64,000 bases of DNA from Herbaspirillum sp. RTI4 (GCF_034313965.1 NZ_JAVIWQ010000002.1:2604001-2668000); one strand, 5' to 3'. Counted from the first letter of the stretch, positions 10,589 to 20,840 are shown. Notes: generated by a model not told the origin, from the sequence alone. Translations and numbers: made by a program.

Positions 10589-11611
10589 ATGCCGATTCGA
10601 AAATCTGCCCCGACGCAATCCAAAAGACCGACGCTGGCCGATATTGCCGCCCGTGTCGGGGTAAGCAGCATCACGGTCTCCCGGGCCATCAGTTCACCGC
10701 AGCTAGTGTCTGAAGAACTACGCTCGCGCATCGACATCGCCATCGCTGAACTTGGCTACATACCGAACCGGGCCGCGCGGGCGCTGGCACGCGCGCATTC
10801 GGACAGCGTGGCGGTCTTGATACCGTCGCTGTCGAATACCGTTTTCACCGATGTACTGGCCGGCGTACACGATGTGCTGCACGCCAACGGATACCGCACG
10901 CTGATTGGCAATACCCGCTATTCGCCGGAGGAGGAAGAAAATATCTTCCGCGCCTATCTGGAACATTCGCCGGACGGCGTGTTGCTGGCGAGTTGCGATC
11001 AAACGCCGATGGTGCAGCAATTGCTGCAACACACCCGCATCCCGGTCGTGCATATGATGGATTTGTCTGACCCGCAGTCGTGTTGCGTGGGATTGAATCA
11101 GTTCGATGCCGGCTACGCCATGGCAAGGCATTTATTGCAGCGCGGGTACCGTCGCATAGGCGCGCTCGGGGCGCAGCTGGACCCGCGCGTACTACAGCGA
11201 CTCGATGGATATCGCACGGCATTGCAGGAAGCAGGACTGGCTTTTCCGAAAGGAGAAATTCTGGAAGCGATACCCTCCTCCATCGGGCTGGGAGTGGGCA
11301 TGCTGGGAAGAATAGTGGAACAGGCACCAGAGTGCGATGCCTTGTTTTGCTGCAATGACGATCTTGCCCTAGGCGTGCTGTTCGAAGCGCAGCGGCGTCA
11401 GATTCGCGTTCCTGAGCAGCTGGCTGTAGCGGGGTTCAATGATCTGGCTGCGTCGGCGTGGAGCAGCCCTTCCCTCACCACGATCGCTACGCCTCGTTAC
11501 GATATCGGCCATGCCGCAGCGACCATGTTGCTGCAAAAAATGCGCGGCGAGACACCGCCAGAATCCCACATCGACCTCGGATTCTCTCTCATGGCGCGGG
11601 AAAGTACCTGA
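10589..11611 (+). CDS. gntR: LacI-family gluconate repressor GntR
   Basis: A 340-residue LacI-family regulator. The N-terminal helix-turn-helix (TLADIAARVGVSSITVSRAI, about 14-33) is followed by the hinge helix region PNRAARALARAHS and a periplasmic-binding-protein-like effector domain (about 70-335). Context with gntK and the GntR-type palindrome supports gluconate as effector. An upstream start at 10475 would add 38 residues with no family similarity; the ATG at 10589 places the HTH where it normally lies. A 7-bp inverted repeat (11621-11627 with 11638-11644) follows the stop. Confidence 0.9.
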   Translation: MPIRKSAPTQSKRPTLADIAARVGVSSITVSRAISSPQLVSEELRSRIDIAIAELGYIPNRAARALARAHSDSVAVLIPSLSNTVFTDVLAGVHDVLHANGYRTLIGNTRYSPEEEENIFRAYLEHSPDGVLLASCDQTPMVQQLLQHTRIPVVHMMDLSDPQSCCVGLNQFDAGYAMARHLLQRGYRRIGALGAQLDPRVLQRLDGYRTALQEAGLAFPKGEILEAIPSSIGLGVGMLGRIVEQAPECDALFCCNDDLALGVLFEAQRRQIRVPEQLAVAGFNDLAASAWSSPSLTTIATPRYDIGHAAATMLLQKMRGETPPESHIDLGFSLMAREST

Positions 11612-11666
11612 TGCGAATGGGAGGTTTTGATATCTCGAAACCTCGACGCATCGTTCCCCTGGCAAC

Positions 11667-11900
11667 CTACCGGATCTTGCCCTTCTGCTCCGGCATCAGG
11701 ATGAGCGAACAAGTCAGCCCACTCGCCAGCGCGCCGCAAAACCAGAAAAAGAAAAACCCCAATGTGTATACCGCATTGACTGTGGACGCATCGTTCGACA
11801 TCGCCAGCTGGCGCGGATCGACCAGCGAAAAGAAACACCCTTCCGCAAAAATCGCCACGAGAAAAGAGGGCCACAAAATACGCATTAACAGTTTCAGCAT
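11667..11900 (-). CDS. 77-aa membrane protein at the end of the cco operon
   Basis: Small hydrophobic protein with two predicted membrane helices (about residues 5-25 and 43-67) and a short basic tail. AGGAG lies 7 nt before the ATG at 11900; the in-frame upstream ATG has no such site. It begins 25 bp after ccoH and is the last gene of the ccoNOQPGH transcript. I do not recognise a named family. By position it may be an assembly or stability factor of the cbb3 oxidase, but that is inference. Confidence 0.75.
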   Translation of the reverse strand: MLKLLMRILWPSFLVAIFAEGCFFSLVDPRQLAMSNDASTVNAVYTLGFFFFWFCGALASGLTCSLILMPEQKGKIR

Positions 11901-11925
11901 GGCTTTCTCCTGATGGATATCCATA

Positions 11926-12459
11926 TCAAGAAGGCAAATCTGCTTTAATGGCGACCGAGGTCACATGCGGCCACTTCCATATGCCCAACAAACGCCAGTC
12001 GCGCCGCTCATTTTCGATTTGCACGCGCCAGCGTGTCATTTCAAGCATAGGCAAGGCCGCAGTAAAGTTGCCATGCGCATCGGGAGTGATCGTGAATTGC
12101 AAATCCTTTTCCGGCTGCGAGGCATGCGCCAGATGGATCAGGATATTGCCGAGAACCGGGGCGCCAAAACTCAGAAATTTGCCATTCAATCGACCATCCG
12201 CAGCATCGTAATGCAGCTCAGCGGTCAAACTCAAGGCCGTCGCAGCGCGATCACGCGCCAGATCCTGATTGATCGCTTTGCCTTCCATGTAATAGTTATC
12301 CACCACCATCGCATCCTGACGTGAAAATGCCAGGTAAATGGTGAACGCACACGCAATCACTACCGCCAGCGGCCCGCCGATCAGCAACCATGGCCAGCGT
12401 TGCGCATACCAAGGTGGCGGTGCGGATTTTCTTTCGTTCAAGGTGCTTGTCACATTCAT
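11926..12459 (-). CDS. ccoH: FixH/CcoH cbb3 oxidase assembly protein
   Basis: A 177-residue protein with one N-terminal membrane helix (about 22-45) and a periplasmic FixH domain containing VDNYYMEGKAINQDLARDR, the family signature. CcoH helps assemble and stabilise cbb3-type cytochrome oxidase. AGGGAG lies 8 nt before the ATG. It follows ccoG by 17 bp in the same transcript. Confidence 0.92.
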   Translation of the reverse strand: MNVTSTLNERKSAPPPWYAQRWPWLLIGGPLAVVIACAFTIYLAFSRQDAMVVDNYYMEGKAINQDLARDRAATALSLTAELHYDAADGRLNGKFLSFGAPVLGNILIHLAHASQPEKDLQFTITPDAHGNFTAALPMLEMTRWRVQIENERRDWRLLGIWKWPHVTSVAIKADLPS

Positions 12460-12476
12460 GAGGTCTCCCTTTTTAT

Positions 12477-13928
12477 TTATGGCATTTTTGAGGCTAAAAA
12501 TACGGCGCTTTCCGTGACATGCAAGCGAGGATCATCATCGGCTTGCAACACAAACGATATCTTGTTTGAACCTGCCTTGCCCTGCCCTCTTTTAACCTGC
12601 ACCCGCACTGGTACTGCCCGTGAACTGGCACCGTCCAGCATCACCTCATCCGGCGTAGCCAGAACGATGGAATCAATGCCGGAAACCGAAATCCGATAAC
12701 GATGTGGCGCTTCGGAAGTATTCATGATCTGCAAGCGGTAGACGTTCTCTATCATGCCGCCTTCGACTTCACGCCCGAAAGCACCGCGGTCGCGGATGAC
12801 GTCCAGTTTGACTTGGGTGCGGAAAAACAGGCTACTAAAAAAGACAGAAATAATAATCAGCAGTAAACCAGAATAAATCAACACCCGTGGCCGCATGACA
12901 TGGCGTCGGATTTGCGCAATCGACCAGCCTTCGGTCATGGCATGCTCACTGGAATAGCGAATCAATCCGCGTGGCGCACCGGTCTTGTCCATCACGCTGT
13001 TGCAAGCGTCGATGCAGGCGGCACAGCCTATGCACTCATATTGCAAGCCGTTGCGGATATCGATACCGACAGGACACACCTGAACGCACATCGAACAATC
13101 GATGCAGTCTCCCGGAGGGGGACTCGCTGCGGCGGTTGCAACGGCAGCGTTTACCGTTGCAGCCTTGGCAGGCGCATCGGTAACGCGACGCGCAGAACTG
13201 CGGGGTTCGCCACGTGCCGTATCGTAAGTAATGACCAGTGTGTCTTTATCCAGCATCGCACTTTGGAAGCGGGCGTAAGGACACATGTATTTGCAGACCT
13301 GTTCACGCAGCCAGCCAGCATTGCCATAAGTAGCAAATGAATAGAAAACAACCCAAAACCACTCCCACGGCCCAAGAGACAAGCCTGCCGCTTCCTGAAG
13401 CAGTGAACGTATCGGCGTGAAATAGCCGACGAAGGAAATCCCGGTCCATAAAGCAACCGTTCCCCATGCCGTATGTTTCGCGGTTTTTTTAGCGATTTTC
13501 TGTATCGACCACGGCTGACGGGCCAGCCGCATCCGGGCGCTGCGCGTGCCTTCGATGCGGCGCTCTATCCACAGGAACAACTCGGTATACACCGTTTGCG
13601 GACAAGCGAATCCGCACCAGACCCGCCCGGCAATCGCCGTCACCAGAAACAGGGCATAGGCGCAAATAATGAGCAGCACAGCCAGATAGATGAAATCCTG
13701 CGGCCACAACACAATGCCGAAAATATAGAATTTCCGCGCAGCCAGATCGAACAAAACTGCCTGGCGGCCATTCCACTGCAACCAGGGCAAACCGTAAAAC
13801 ACCAGCTGCGTCAGCCAGACACACAACCAGCGCAGGCTAGCGTAACGGCCGCTCGCTTCGCGCGGATAAATTTCTTCGCGCGAAGCGTACATCTTGATAA
13901 CAGCAACATCGTCAGGAGCGGTCTTCAT
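12477..13928 (-). CDS. ccoG: CcoG (RdxA/FixG) ferredoxin-like assembly protein
   Basis: A 483-residue polytopic membrane protein. Several membrane helices in the first 220 residues include GRVWCGFACPQTVYTE, and a 4Fe-4S ferredoxin domain follows with CIDCSMCVQVCPVGIDI and CIGCAACIDACNSV near 265-310, then a C-terminal periplasmic immunoglobulin-like part. CcoG family members reduce Cu(II) during copper delivery to cbb3 oxidase. The start at 13928 (MKTAPDD) is preferred over the ATG 12 bp upstream because of ribosome-binding-site spacing. The linker after residue 240 is Ala/Pro-rich and longer than usual. Confidence 0.94.
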   Translation of the reverse strand: MKTAPDDVAVIKMYASREEIYPREASGRYASLRWLCVWLTQLVFYGLPWLQWNGRQAVLFDLAARKFYIFGIVLWPQDFIYLAVLLIICAYALFLVTAIAGRVWCGFACPQTVYTELFLWIERRIEGTRSARMRLARQPWSIQKIAKKTAKHTAWGTVALWTGISFVGYFTPIRSLLQEAAGLSLGPWEWFWVVFYSFATYGNAGWLREQVCKYMCPYARFQSAMLDKDTLVITYDTARGEPRSSARRVTDAPAKAATVNAAVATAAASPPPGDCIDCSMCVQVCPVGIDIRNGLQYECIGCAACIDACNSVMDKTGAPRGLIRYSSEHAMTEGWSIAQIRRHVMRPRVLIYSGLLLIIISVFFSSLFFRTQVKLDVIRDRGAFGREVEGGMIENVYRLQIMNTSEAPHRYRISVSGIDSIVLATPDEVMLDGASSRAVPVRVQVKRGQGKAGSNKISFVLQADDDPRLHVTESAVFLASKMP

Positions 13929-13959
13929 GAATGGCCGCATCCTGAACAGTTAAAAACAC

Positions 13960-14901
13960 TCATTTTTGTGCCTCGGATCCCGGTTCGTTCGACAGGCTCC
14001 ACACATAAGCTGCCAGCACATGCACTTTGGGTTCGCCGAGGAAATCCCTGAAGGCAGGCATCTTGTTGTTACGGCCGTTGCGAATCGATTCCATGATGAT
14101 TTCCATAGGATTGTCCGCGCTGCCATGCAACCAGATATGGTCGGTCAGATTCGGTGCGCCCAAGGCCTGATTGCCGCGTCCATCGGCACCGTGGCAAGCG
14201 GCACAAGCGCCGAATTTGGCTTTGCCCAACACCGTCTTGACCGGATCACCCTCCACACCGGACAAACTGGCCACGTAAGTCGCCACGTTCTTGATGTCTT
14301 TATCGGAACCCAATGCTGCAGCCATCGATGGCATCACGCCGTTACGGCCCTCCAGGATGGAAGTCTTGATCGTTTCCGGTTCACCGCCATAGAGCCAGTC
14401 GTGGTCGGTCAGATTCGGGAAACCCTTGCTGCCACGCGCATCGGAACCGTGGCATTGCGCGCAGTAAGTCAAAAACATGCGCTCGCCCATCAGATGCGCC
14501 TGCGGATCGGCCGCGACGGTTTTCAAATCCTGCTTCAGATATTTGGCGAACAAGGGACCGTATTCGGCATCCGCTTTTTTCAATTCTTCCTGATAAGCGG
14601 TACTCGATTTCCAGCCCAGTTTGCCGGCATACGTTCCCAGTCCAGGATAGAGCGTGAGATAGATCAGCGCAAAAACGATAGTGATATAGAACAGCCACAT
14701 CCACCAGCCGGGCATCGGTGTATTGAGTTCGGTGAGGTCCTCATCCCATACATGGCCGGTAGTTTTAACCGGAACGCCATCGGCATCCAGCTTGACCTTG
14801 TGCTTCGATTGCGACCACAGCAATGCGCCGCAACCGAAAATACTCACCAGCGTCAGGACGGTAATAAAGATATTCCAGAAACCGCTCGTAAAATCAGACA
14901 T
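13960..14901 (-). CDS. ccoP: cbb3 oxidase subunit III, diheme cytochrome c CcoP
   Basis: A 313-residue membrane-anchored diheme cytochrome c. Two hydrophobic segments are visible (about 8-28 and 60-80), and two heme c motifs, CAQCH and CAACH, lie in the C-terminal half with distal Met ligands. CcoP passes electrons from cytochrome c to CcoO and CcoN. AGGAG lies upstream of the ATG at 14901, which overlaps the ccoQ stop by 8 bp, indicating translational coupling. Confidence 0.96.
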   Translation of the reverse strand: MSDFTSGFWNIFITVLTLVSIFGCGALLWSQSKHKVKLDADGVPVKTTGHVWDEDLTELNTPMPGWWMWLFYITIVFALIYLTLYPGLGTYAGKLGWKSSTAYQEELKKADAEYGPLFAKYLKQDLKTVAADPQAHLMGERMFLTYCAQCHGSDARGSKGFPNLTDHDWLYGGEPETIKTSILEGRNGVMPSMAAALGSDKDIKNVATYVASLSGVEGDPVKTVLGKAKFGACAACHGADGRGNQALGAPNLTDHIWLHGSADNPMEIIMESIRNGRNNKMPAFRDFLGEPKVHVLAAYVWSLSNEPGSEAQK

Positions 14902-15085
14902 GGTGCTGCTCCTTCTTGAGCTCAGGACCGTCACCGTCGTCATCATCGAACGGCAGATGCGCGGCTTCATTAAAATCGTTATCGCGCCGCTTGCTGAACG
15001 CCCACCACAAAATGCCCACAAAAGTGACCAGGCTGATGACCGTCATCGTGCTGCTTGCATGCGTCATAATATTGTCGAGTGCCAT
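14894..15085 (-). CDS. ccoQ: CcoQ/FixQ small subunit
   Basis: A 63-residue protein with a single membrane helix (about 14-30), then FSKRRDNDFNEAAHLPF, the FixQ signature, and an acidic tail. It stabilises the interaction between CcoP and the core oxidase. It starts 1 bp after ccoO and overlaps ccoP. Confidence 0.93.
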   Translation of the reverse strand: MALDNIMTHASSTMTVISLVTFVGILWWAFSKRRDNDFNEAAHLPFDDDDGDGPELKKEQHHV

Positions 15086-15086
15086 G

Positions 15087-15701
15087 TCAGTTCCTCGTCT
15101 TGATCAGCGTGCCCAGCCCTTGCAGATAGGCAATCAATGCATCCTGCTCGGTCTTGTCCTGCAGTTCGGCCGGTGCCACACGGATTTCTTCATCCGTATA
15201 AGGAACACCCACACGACGCAGTGCTTTCATTTTCGGAATCACTTCCGCTGGCACCAGTTTATTGACCGACAACCATGGATAACCCGGCATGTTCGATTCA
15301 GGAACCATGTCGCGTGGATTATTCAAATGGATCTTGTGCCACTCATCGCTATAACGATCGCCAACACGCGCCAGATCGGGACCGGTACGCTTCGATCCCC
15401 ACTGAAACGGATGATCGTAGACAAACTCACCGGCCACCGAGTAATGACCATAGCGTTCAGTTTCTGCACGGAACGGCCGGATCATTTGCGAATGGCAGTT
15501 GTAACAACCTTCGCGAATGTAAATATCGCGGCCGACCAGCCGTAAGGGCGAATACGGTTTGAGACCCGCAATCGGCTCGGTTGTCGAGCGTTGAAAGAAC
15601 AGCGGCACGATTTCCACCAGACCGCCAACACTGACCACCAGCAACACAAGGGCAATCAGCAACCAGGGATTTTTTTCAATCCACTCATGGGAAAATTTCA
15701 T
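15087..15701 (-). CDS. ccoO: cbb3 oxidase subunit II, monoheme cytochrome c CcoO
   Basis: A 204-residue protein with an N-terminal membrane anchor (about 13-33), then the heme c motif CYNCH in [18 protein letters not shown] near residue 70 and a family-typical C-terminus. The ATG at 15701 yields [15 protein letters not shown]. It starts 16 bp after the ccoN stop at 15718, within one transcript. Confidence 0.96.
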   Translation of the reverse strand: MKFSHEWIEKNPWLLIALVLLVVSVGGLVEIVPLFFQRSTTEPIAGLKPYSPLRLVGRDIYIREGCYNCHSQMIRPFRAETERYGHYSVAGEFVYDHPFQWGSKRTGPDLARVGDRYSDEWHKIHLNNPRDMVPESNMPGYPWLSVNKLVPAEVIPKMKALRRVGVPYTDEEIRVAPAELQDKTEQDALIAYLQGLGTLIKTRN

Positions 15702-15717
15702 TGTTCGTTCCTGTGGT

Positions 15718-17145
15718 TTAGGCGTTGGCAGACAACAGCGCGGGGATCGGGGCATCGACTGCCTTGCTGCCGCTCATCGTCTTAAAGGTATTGAAAGCCA
15801 TCATCAGCATGCCGGACAAATACAACAGCCCGCCGCCGAAACGGATCACGTAATACGGATAAGTCGCTTTGACGCCTTCGACGAAGGTATAGGTCAGCGT
15901 GCCGTCGGCATTGACTGCGCGCCACATCAGACCCTGCATCACACCGGCAATCCACATCGAGGCGATATACAGAACGACGCCGATGGTAGCGACCCAGAAA
16001 TGCAGGTCAATCAGCCGCACGCTCCACATTTCCTTTTTGCCGGACATGCGTGGAATCAGGTAATAGATCGAACCCATCGTGATGAAGCCTACCCAACCGA
16101 GAGCGCCGGAATGGACGTGGGCAATGCCCCAGTCGGTGTAATGCGACAGCGAATTGACGGTCTTGATCGACATCATCGGACCTTCAAACGTCGCCATACC
16201 GTAGAACGACAGCGAAACGATCAGGAATTTCAGAATAGGATCGGAGCGCAGTTTGTGCCAGGCACCCGACAAGGTCATGATCCCGTTGATCATCCCGCCC
16301 CATGACGGTGCCAGCAAGATCAGCGAAAACACCATGCCGATTGATTGCGTCCAGTCAGGCAGGGCCGTGTAGTGAAGGTGATGCGGGCCGGCCCACATAT
16401 AAGTAAAAATCAGCGCCCAGAAATGGACGATGGATAAACGGTAGGAATACACCGGCCGTTCGGCTTGCTTAGGAATGAAGTAGTACACCATACCGAGGTA
16501 GCCGGCGGTCAGGATGAAGCCCACCGCATTGTGGCCGTACCACCACTGGATCATTGCATCCTGCACGCCTGAATAAGCGGAATAGGATTTCCACAACGAA
16601 GCCGGGCTGCTGGCGCCATTGACGACGTGCAACAAGGTGACCGCAATGATGTAGGCCCCGAAGAACCAGTTGGCGACATAAATGTGCTTCACGCGGCGCT
16701 TGACCAGCGTGCCGAAAAACACCACGGCATAGCTGACCCAGACAACGGCAATCAACAGCGAGATCGGCCATTCAAGTTCCGCATATTCCTTGCCGCGTGT
16801 AATCCCCAGCGGCAGAGTAATGGCGGCAGAGACCAGCACCAGTTGCCAGCCCCAGAAAGTGAACTCAGCCAGTTTGTCGCAAAACAAGCGTACCTGGCAG
16901 GTGCGCTGCACCACGTAATACGACGTGGCGAACAAGCCGCAAATACCGAAGGCGAAAATCACCGCATTGGTATGCAGCGGACGCAGACGCCCGTAAGTCA
17001 GCCACGGTATGTCGAAATTGAGCGCCGGCCAGGCCAGTTGCGCGGCGATGATCACGCCGACCAGCATCCCCACTACCCCCCACACTACAGTAGCGATCGT
17101 GAACTGCTTGACGATCCTGTAGTTGTAGTTCAGTTCTGTGTTCAC
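15718..17145 (-). CDS. ccoN: cbb3 oxidase catalytic subunit I CcoN
   Basis: A 475-residue heme-copper oxidase subunit with twelve membrane segments. Conserved histidines for low-spin heme b, high-spin heme and CuB are visible in [44 protein letters not shown] and [14 protein letters not shown]. It reduces O2 with high affinity in the inner membrane under microaerobic conditions. A perfect FNR box lies 132 bp upstream and fits oxygen-responsive control of the ccoNOQPGH run. Confidence 0.97.
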   Translation of the reverse strand: MNTELNYNYRIVKQFTIATVVWGVVGMLVGVIIAAQLAWPALNFDIPWLTYGRLRPLHTNAVIFAFGICGLFATSYYVVQRTCQVRLFCDKLAEFTFWGWQLVLVSAAITLPLGITRGKEYAELEWPISLLIAVVWVSYAVVFFGTLVKRRVKHIYVANWFFGAYIIAVTLLHVVNGASSPASLWKSYSAYSGVQDAMIQWWYGHNAVGFILTAGYLGMVYYFIPKQAERPVYSYRLSIVHFWALIFTYMWAGPHHLHYTALPDWTQSIGMVFSLILLAPSWGGMINGIMTLSGAWHKLRSDPILKFLIVSLSFYGMATFEGPMMSIKTVNSLSHYTDWGIAHVHSGALGWVGFITMGSIYYLIPRMSGKKEMWSVRLIDLHFWVATIGVVLYIASMWIAGVMQGLMWRAVNADGTLTYTFVEGVKATYPYYVIRFGGGLLYLSGMLMMAFNTFKTMSGSKAVDAPIPALLSANA

Positions 17146-17276
17146 AAATATTCTCCAGAATAATAACGACGACAGCTAAGAACCCGTTAACGATAAATTG
17201 GCATTCGCCACACCATTGTTAACAAGCCTCAATCACAATGACGCCCCGAGAGTAAAAGTTCGGCGCGTCTGCGTCC

Positions 17277-17290
17277 TTGATACATATCAA
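17277..17290. promoter_or_regulatory. FNR/Anr box upstream of ccoN
   Basis: TTGATacatATCAA matches the FNR consensus TTGAT-N4-ATCAA exactly. It lies in the ccoS-ccoN gap. On the minus strand a -10-like TTTACT follows about 20 nt downstream, compatible with class II activation of ccoN. Confidence 0.88.
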
Positions 17291-17306
17291 ATTGACGACT
17301 TTCTTT

Positions 17307-17498
17307 TCAAACTTCGGGAACTTCTTTCTCAAAATCCTTCTTATCGGCTGTCACCGGCCTGTCATCGTCATGTAACAGACGCAAAGAAGGTCCCACCATG
17401 TCGTCGAACTGACCGCTGTCGGACATGGCAAAAAATACGCGGATGGCGATAAAAACGATGATGATGCTGAGCGGCACCAGAAGATAAAGAGATTCCAT
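17307..17498 (-). CDS. ccoS: CcoS cbb3 oxidase assembly protein
   Basis: A 63-residue protein with one N-terminal helix (about 4-26) followed by AMSDSGQFDDMVGPSLRLLHDDD, typical of CcoS (FixS). It is needed for cofactor insertion into cbb3 oxidase. It starts 2 bp after the ccoI stop. Confidence 0.93.
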   Translation of the reverse strand: MESLYLLVPLSIIIVFIAIRVFFAMSDSGQFDDMVGPSLRLLHDDDRPVTADKKDFEKEVPEV

Positions 17499-17500
17499 GA

Positions 17501-20050
17501 TTAGCGCCCTTGCTCAAAAAGAGAATGCGCAGAAAGAGCGGCTGGCGCACTTGCCTCGTCTGGCGAAATGTCATCCCATTGATGCATCTTGGGAATGCGC
17601 CGTAAACGCAGCGCATTGAGTACCACGACCGCTGAACTGAGCGACATGCCTATCCCGGACAGCCACGGATTGAGCAAGCCAAAGGCCGCAGCAGGAATCG
17701 CAATCAGGTTGTACAGCGTTGCCCACGCCAGATTCTGGCGGATCACCCCGACGGTCTGCGTAGCCGTTTCTGCAACCTCACACAAAGTGGATAGCTTCCC
17801 GGACAAGAGTACGCAATCGGCATTCATCTGCGCCAATGCCGCCCCGCTCCCCATGGCAAACGACACGTCGGCCGCACGCAAAACAGCGGCATCATTGATG
17901 CCATCGCCGACCATCGCCACCACTGCACCGCTCGCTTGCAATGCCTGCACGTAGTTCAGTTTGTCTTGCGGCAGATGATCGCCCAGCGCGTGAGCGATAC
18001 CTAAGCTGTCGCCTATTTTTTGCGCCACCATCTGCGCGTCGCCGCTCAATAAAATGACCGTTTTCCCCAAAGACCGGAAGTACCGGACCACCGCAGCGGC
18101 ATCGGTCCGCACGCCGTCGGCCAGATCGAAACGCGCCAGCCAGTTCCCGTCACCACCCAGATAAATCGAGCTCATCTCGGCGGCAGCCGGATCACTGGTC
18201 GTTACATCAGCGACACCGGCAATCTCTGCGACGTAAGCCGCCCGACCCAACCGGTAGCGCACTCCCTCCAGAACGCCCTCGACGCCCTGACCGGCCACAT
18301 GCTCCGGCGCGCTCACCAAACAATCCTGCACAGAAAGTTCGGTTTCACGAGCTGCCTGTGAAATGGCCGCAGCCAAAGGATGTGCGCTGGATGCCTCAAG
18401 CGCCGCAGCAATCTGCAAACAACGGCGGAACGCTGATGCCCCCAGAATCTGGGTATGGAGCAAGACAGGTTTGCCGGCCGTCAGCGTACCGGTCTTGTCG
18501 AAGACGATATGGGTAGCGCGATCCAGCGTTTCCAGCACATGCGATTGCACAATCAAAGCGCCCTGCCGCACCAGCCTGTCGGTCGCAGCGGCCAAGGCTG
18601 CCGGAGTGGCCAGCGATAAGGCGCAAGGGCAAGACACCACCATCACCGCAATCGCAATCGGCCAGGCACGCGCCGGATCAATGGCGTGCCAGACCAGAAA
18701 TACCAGCACGGCAAACAGCAGCAAGACCGTCACAAACCACGCAGCGGCGCGATCGGCCCACATTGCCAGACGGGGCTTGCCCTGCCCTGAACGCTCAATC
18801 AGTTTGACCAGCACCGACAAAGTGCTCTTGTCCGCCGGACGACTTACCCGCACCGTGACCGGCTGGCTCACGTTGATCGCGCCACCCGGCAAATCAGCGC
18901 CGATAGATTTTTGTTGCGCCCGACTTTCGCCGGTCAGCAGCGAAGCATCAATGCTGGTCGCCCCTTCCAGCACCACGCCATCGGTCGCGATAGCGTCGCC
19001 GGGCCGGATCAGAATCACATCACCTTCACGCAACTGGCCGGCGGCAACTAACACCGTGTCGCGGCGATTTGGATAATCCGGCATCAGCAAGGCCGAAGCG
19101 GGCAAGGCCCGCTGCAAATCATCCAGCGCGGAAGCGGCTTTGCGGCGCGCCACCAGTTCCAGATAGCGACTGCACAGCAACAGAAATATGAACATCGTGA
19201 TGGAATCGAAATACACGTCGCCGGCACCACGCAAGGTGGCATCAACGCTACCGAGGAAGGCCGCCGAAATACCCAGCGCCACTGGCACATCCATGCCGGG
19301 CATTCGATTTTTCAGCGCCACCCACGCGCCTTTGAAGAAAGGCTGGGCCGAATACAGCACCGCCGGCAAGGTCAGCAACAAGCCCGCCCAGCGCATTAAA
19401 TCTTCCATGCTGCGATCCATGGTGCCGTCCGTTGCCAGATACACCGGCAAGGCATACATCATGACCTGCATCATTAACAGCCCGGCAATGAACAGGCGGC
19501 GGAACAAGGTCTTGCGCGATTGTTCCAGTCGCGCGCCATGCGTGACCGGATCGAAAGTAAAGGCGACATAGCCGATTTCTCGCAGCGCTTTCAGAATCAC
19601 GCCCGACTGACACGTCGGCCGCGTCCAGCGCATCTGTAGCCGCTCAGTAGCCACATTCATATCGACCGACAGCACGCCCGGCAAACGCGCCAGTCGACGT
19701 TCAATCAGCCAGACGCAAGCGCCGCAGCGGATACCTTCAATGGAAAAAATGGCTTCATCGATACTCTCGCCAACTCCGGCTTCGGTCTGAGCTATGGCGT
19801 CGTCAAACAGCAATTCGGGCGGCACCAGCATCGCATCGCCAGCGGTCGCACCAAAACCGGTGCGGGTATCGTAATAATCGGCCAGCCCGTTATCGACAAT
19901 GCTTTGCGCCACCGCCTGACAGCCGGGGCAGCACATGGGTTGTCGCTTGCCAGCAATCACTACCGTCCAGCGCATACCGGCGTCGGTATCGGTGCCAACA
20001 GCAGCATTGGCAGGAACCGGCAAACCGCAATGGAAACAGGCGCTCGTCAT
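17501..20050 (-). CDS. ccoI: Copper-translocating P-type ATPase CcoI/FixI
   Basis: An 849-residue P1B-type ATPase. The N-terminal cysteine-rich region (CFHC, CCPGC) and a heavy-metal-associated domain with CGACVWLIE near residue 108 precede eight membrane helices. The SCPCALSLATP membrane motif, phosphorylation motif DKTGT and GDGINDAAVL hinge are all present. The CcoI subgroup delivers copper for the CuB centre of cbb3 oxidase. The ATG overlaps the stop of the upstream exporter gene (ATGA), indicating coupling. Confidence 0.95.
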   Translation of the reverse strand: MTSACFHCGLPVPANAAVGTDTDAGMRWTVVIAGKRQPMCCPGCQAVAQSIVDNGLADYYDTRTGFGATAGDAMLVPPELLFDDAIAQTEAGVGESIDEAIFSIEGIRCGACVWLIERRLARLPGVLSVDMNVATERLQMRWTRPTCQSGVILKALREIGYVAFTFDPVTHGARLEQSRKTLFRRLFIAGLLMMQVMMYALPVYLATDGTMDRSMEDLMRWAGLLLTLPAVLYSAQPFFKGAWVALKNRMPGMDVPVALGISAAFLGSVDATLRGAGDVYFDSITMFIFLLLCSRYLELVARRKAASALDDLQRALPASALLMPDYPNRRDTVLVAAGQLREGDVILIRPGDAIATDGVVLEGATSIDASLLTGESRAQQKSIGADLPGGAINVSQPVTVRVSRPADKSTLSVLVKLIERSGQGKPRLAMWADRAAAWFVTVLLLFAVLVFLVWHAIDPARAWPIAIAVMVVSCPCALSLATPAALAAATDRLVRQGALIVQSHVLETLDRATHIVFDKTGTLTAGKPVLLHTQILGASAFRRCLQIAAALEASSAHPLAAAISQAARETELSVQDCLVSAPEHVAGQGVEGVLEGVRYRLGRAAYVAEIAGVADVTTSDPAAAEMSSIYLGGDGNWLARFDLADGVRTDAAAVVRYFRSLGKTVILLSGDAQMVAQKIGDSLGIAHALGDHLPQDKLNYVQALQASGAVVAMVGDGINDAAVLRAADVSFAMGSGAALAQMNADCVLLSGKLSTLCEVAETATQTVGVIRQNLAWATLYNLIAIPAAAFGLLNPWLSGIGMSLSSAVVVLNALRLRRIPKMHQWDDISPDEASAPAALSAHSLFEQGR

Positions 20051-20829
20051 GGCGTTGTCTGCACGGACATGGGAGTAATGCACACCGCATCCATCCAGCT
20101 TCCGGGCAAGCCGTGCGAGGCACGCAACAATCCCAGCACACCAAAAATCACGATCACCAGTCCGCTAATGACGCGCACAGCACGCCGCTGCATCCAGCTT
20201 TTCAGGCGGGTACCGAGCATGCCCATGGTGATTAATGTCGGCAAGGTACCCAGACCAAATGCCACCATCACCGCCGCACCCGATACGGCAGTACCGCTCA
20301 ACATGGCTGTTAGCAGCATGCTATAGACCATGCCGCACGGCAGCCATCCCCACAACACGCCGAGCGCCATGGATTTGGGAATGCTGTTGATCGGTAATAA
20401 GAAGCGGGTAAACGGTTGAATGTAACGCCACAACATGCCGCCGACGCGTTCGAGCTGGTTCAGTCCCTGCCAGATTCCGGTCAGATAGAGTCCAAGGGCG
20501 ACCAGCAGTAAATTGACAAACCAGTAGGCCTCGACCTGAAACACGGCAATCCCCGTCAGGGTGCGTGCGCCCTGCAGAACCCCGCCGGCAATCGCCCCGG
20601 CCGTTGCGTAGCTGGCGATCCGTCCGGCATTGTAGGCAAGCACAGTCGGCAGATTTCCTCGGCTTGGGCGGGAGGAGTTCGTCGCATTATTAACCACCTT
20701 GATTGGTATGGTGCGCCGTGATGTGGCGCTGAAAGAAAATGCGCTGACAATGCCGCCGCACATGCCAACGCAATGCACGCTGCCGAGCAAGCCAATCATG
20801 AAAACCGGTAGCAGGCTCACTACATTCAT
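20047..20829 (-). CDS. SafE/DsbD_2-like membrane protein in the cco cluster
   Basis: A 260-residue polytopic protein with about six membrane helices. The N-terminal GLLGSVHCVGMCGG and the later LWGWLPCGMVYSML are conserved cysteine-containing segments of the DsbD_2 (PF13386) proteins annotated as sulfite exporter TauE/SafE. Members beside ccoI are thought to act in metal handling or cytochrome oxidase maturation; this is inferred from context. It lies between hemN (11 bp) and ccoI (4-bp overlap). Confidence 0.82.
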   Translation of the reverse strand: MNVVSLLPVFMIGLLGSVHCVGMCGGIVSAFSFSATSRRTIPIKVVNNATNSSRPSRGNLPTVLAYNAGRIASYATAGAIAGGVLQGARTLTGIAVFQVEAYWFVNLLLVALGLYLTGIWQGLNQLERVGGMLWRYIQPFTRFLLPINSIPKSMALGVLWGWLPCGMVYSMLLTAMLSGTAVSGAAVMVAFGLGTLPTLITMGMLGTRLKSWMQRRAVRVISGLVIVIFGVLGLLRASHGLPGSWMDAVCITPMSVQTTP

Positions 20830-20840
20830 GGCATACCGCC

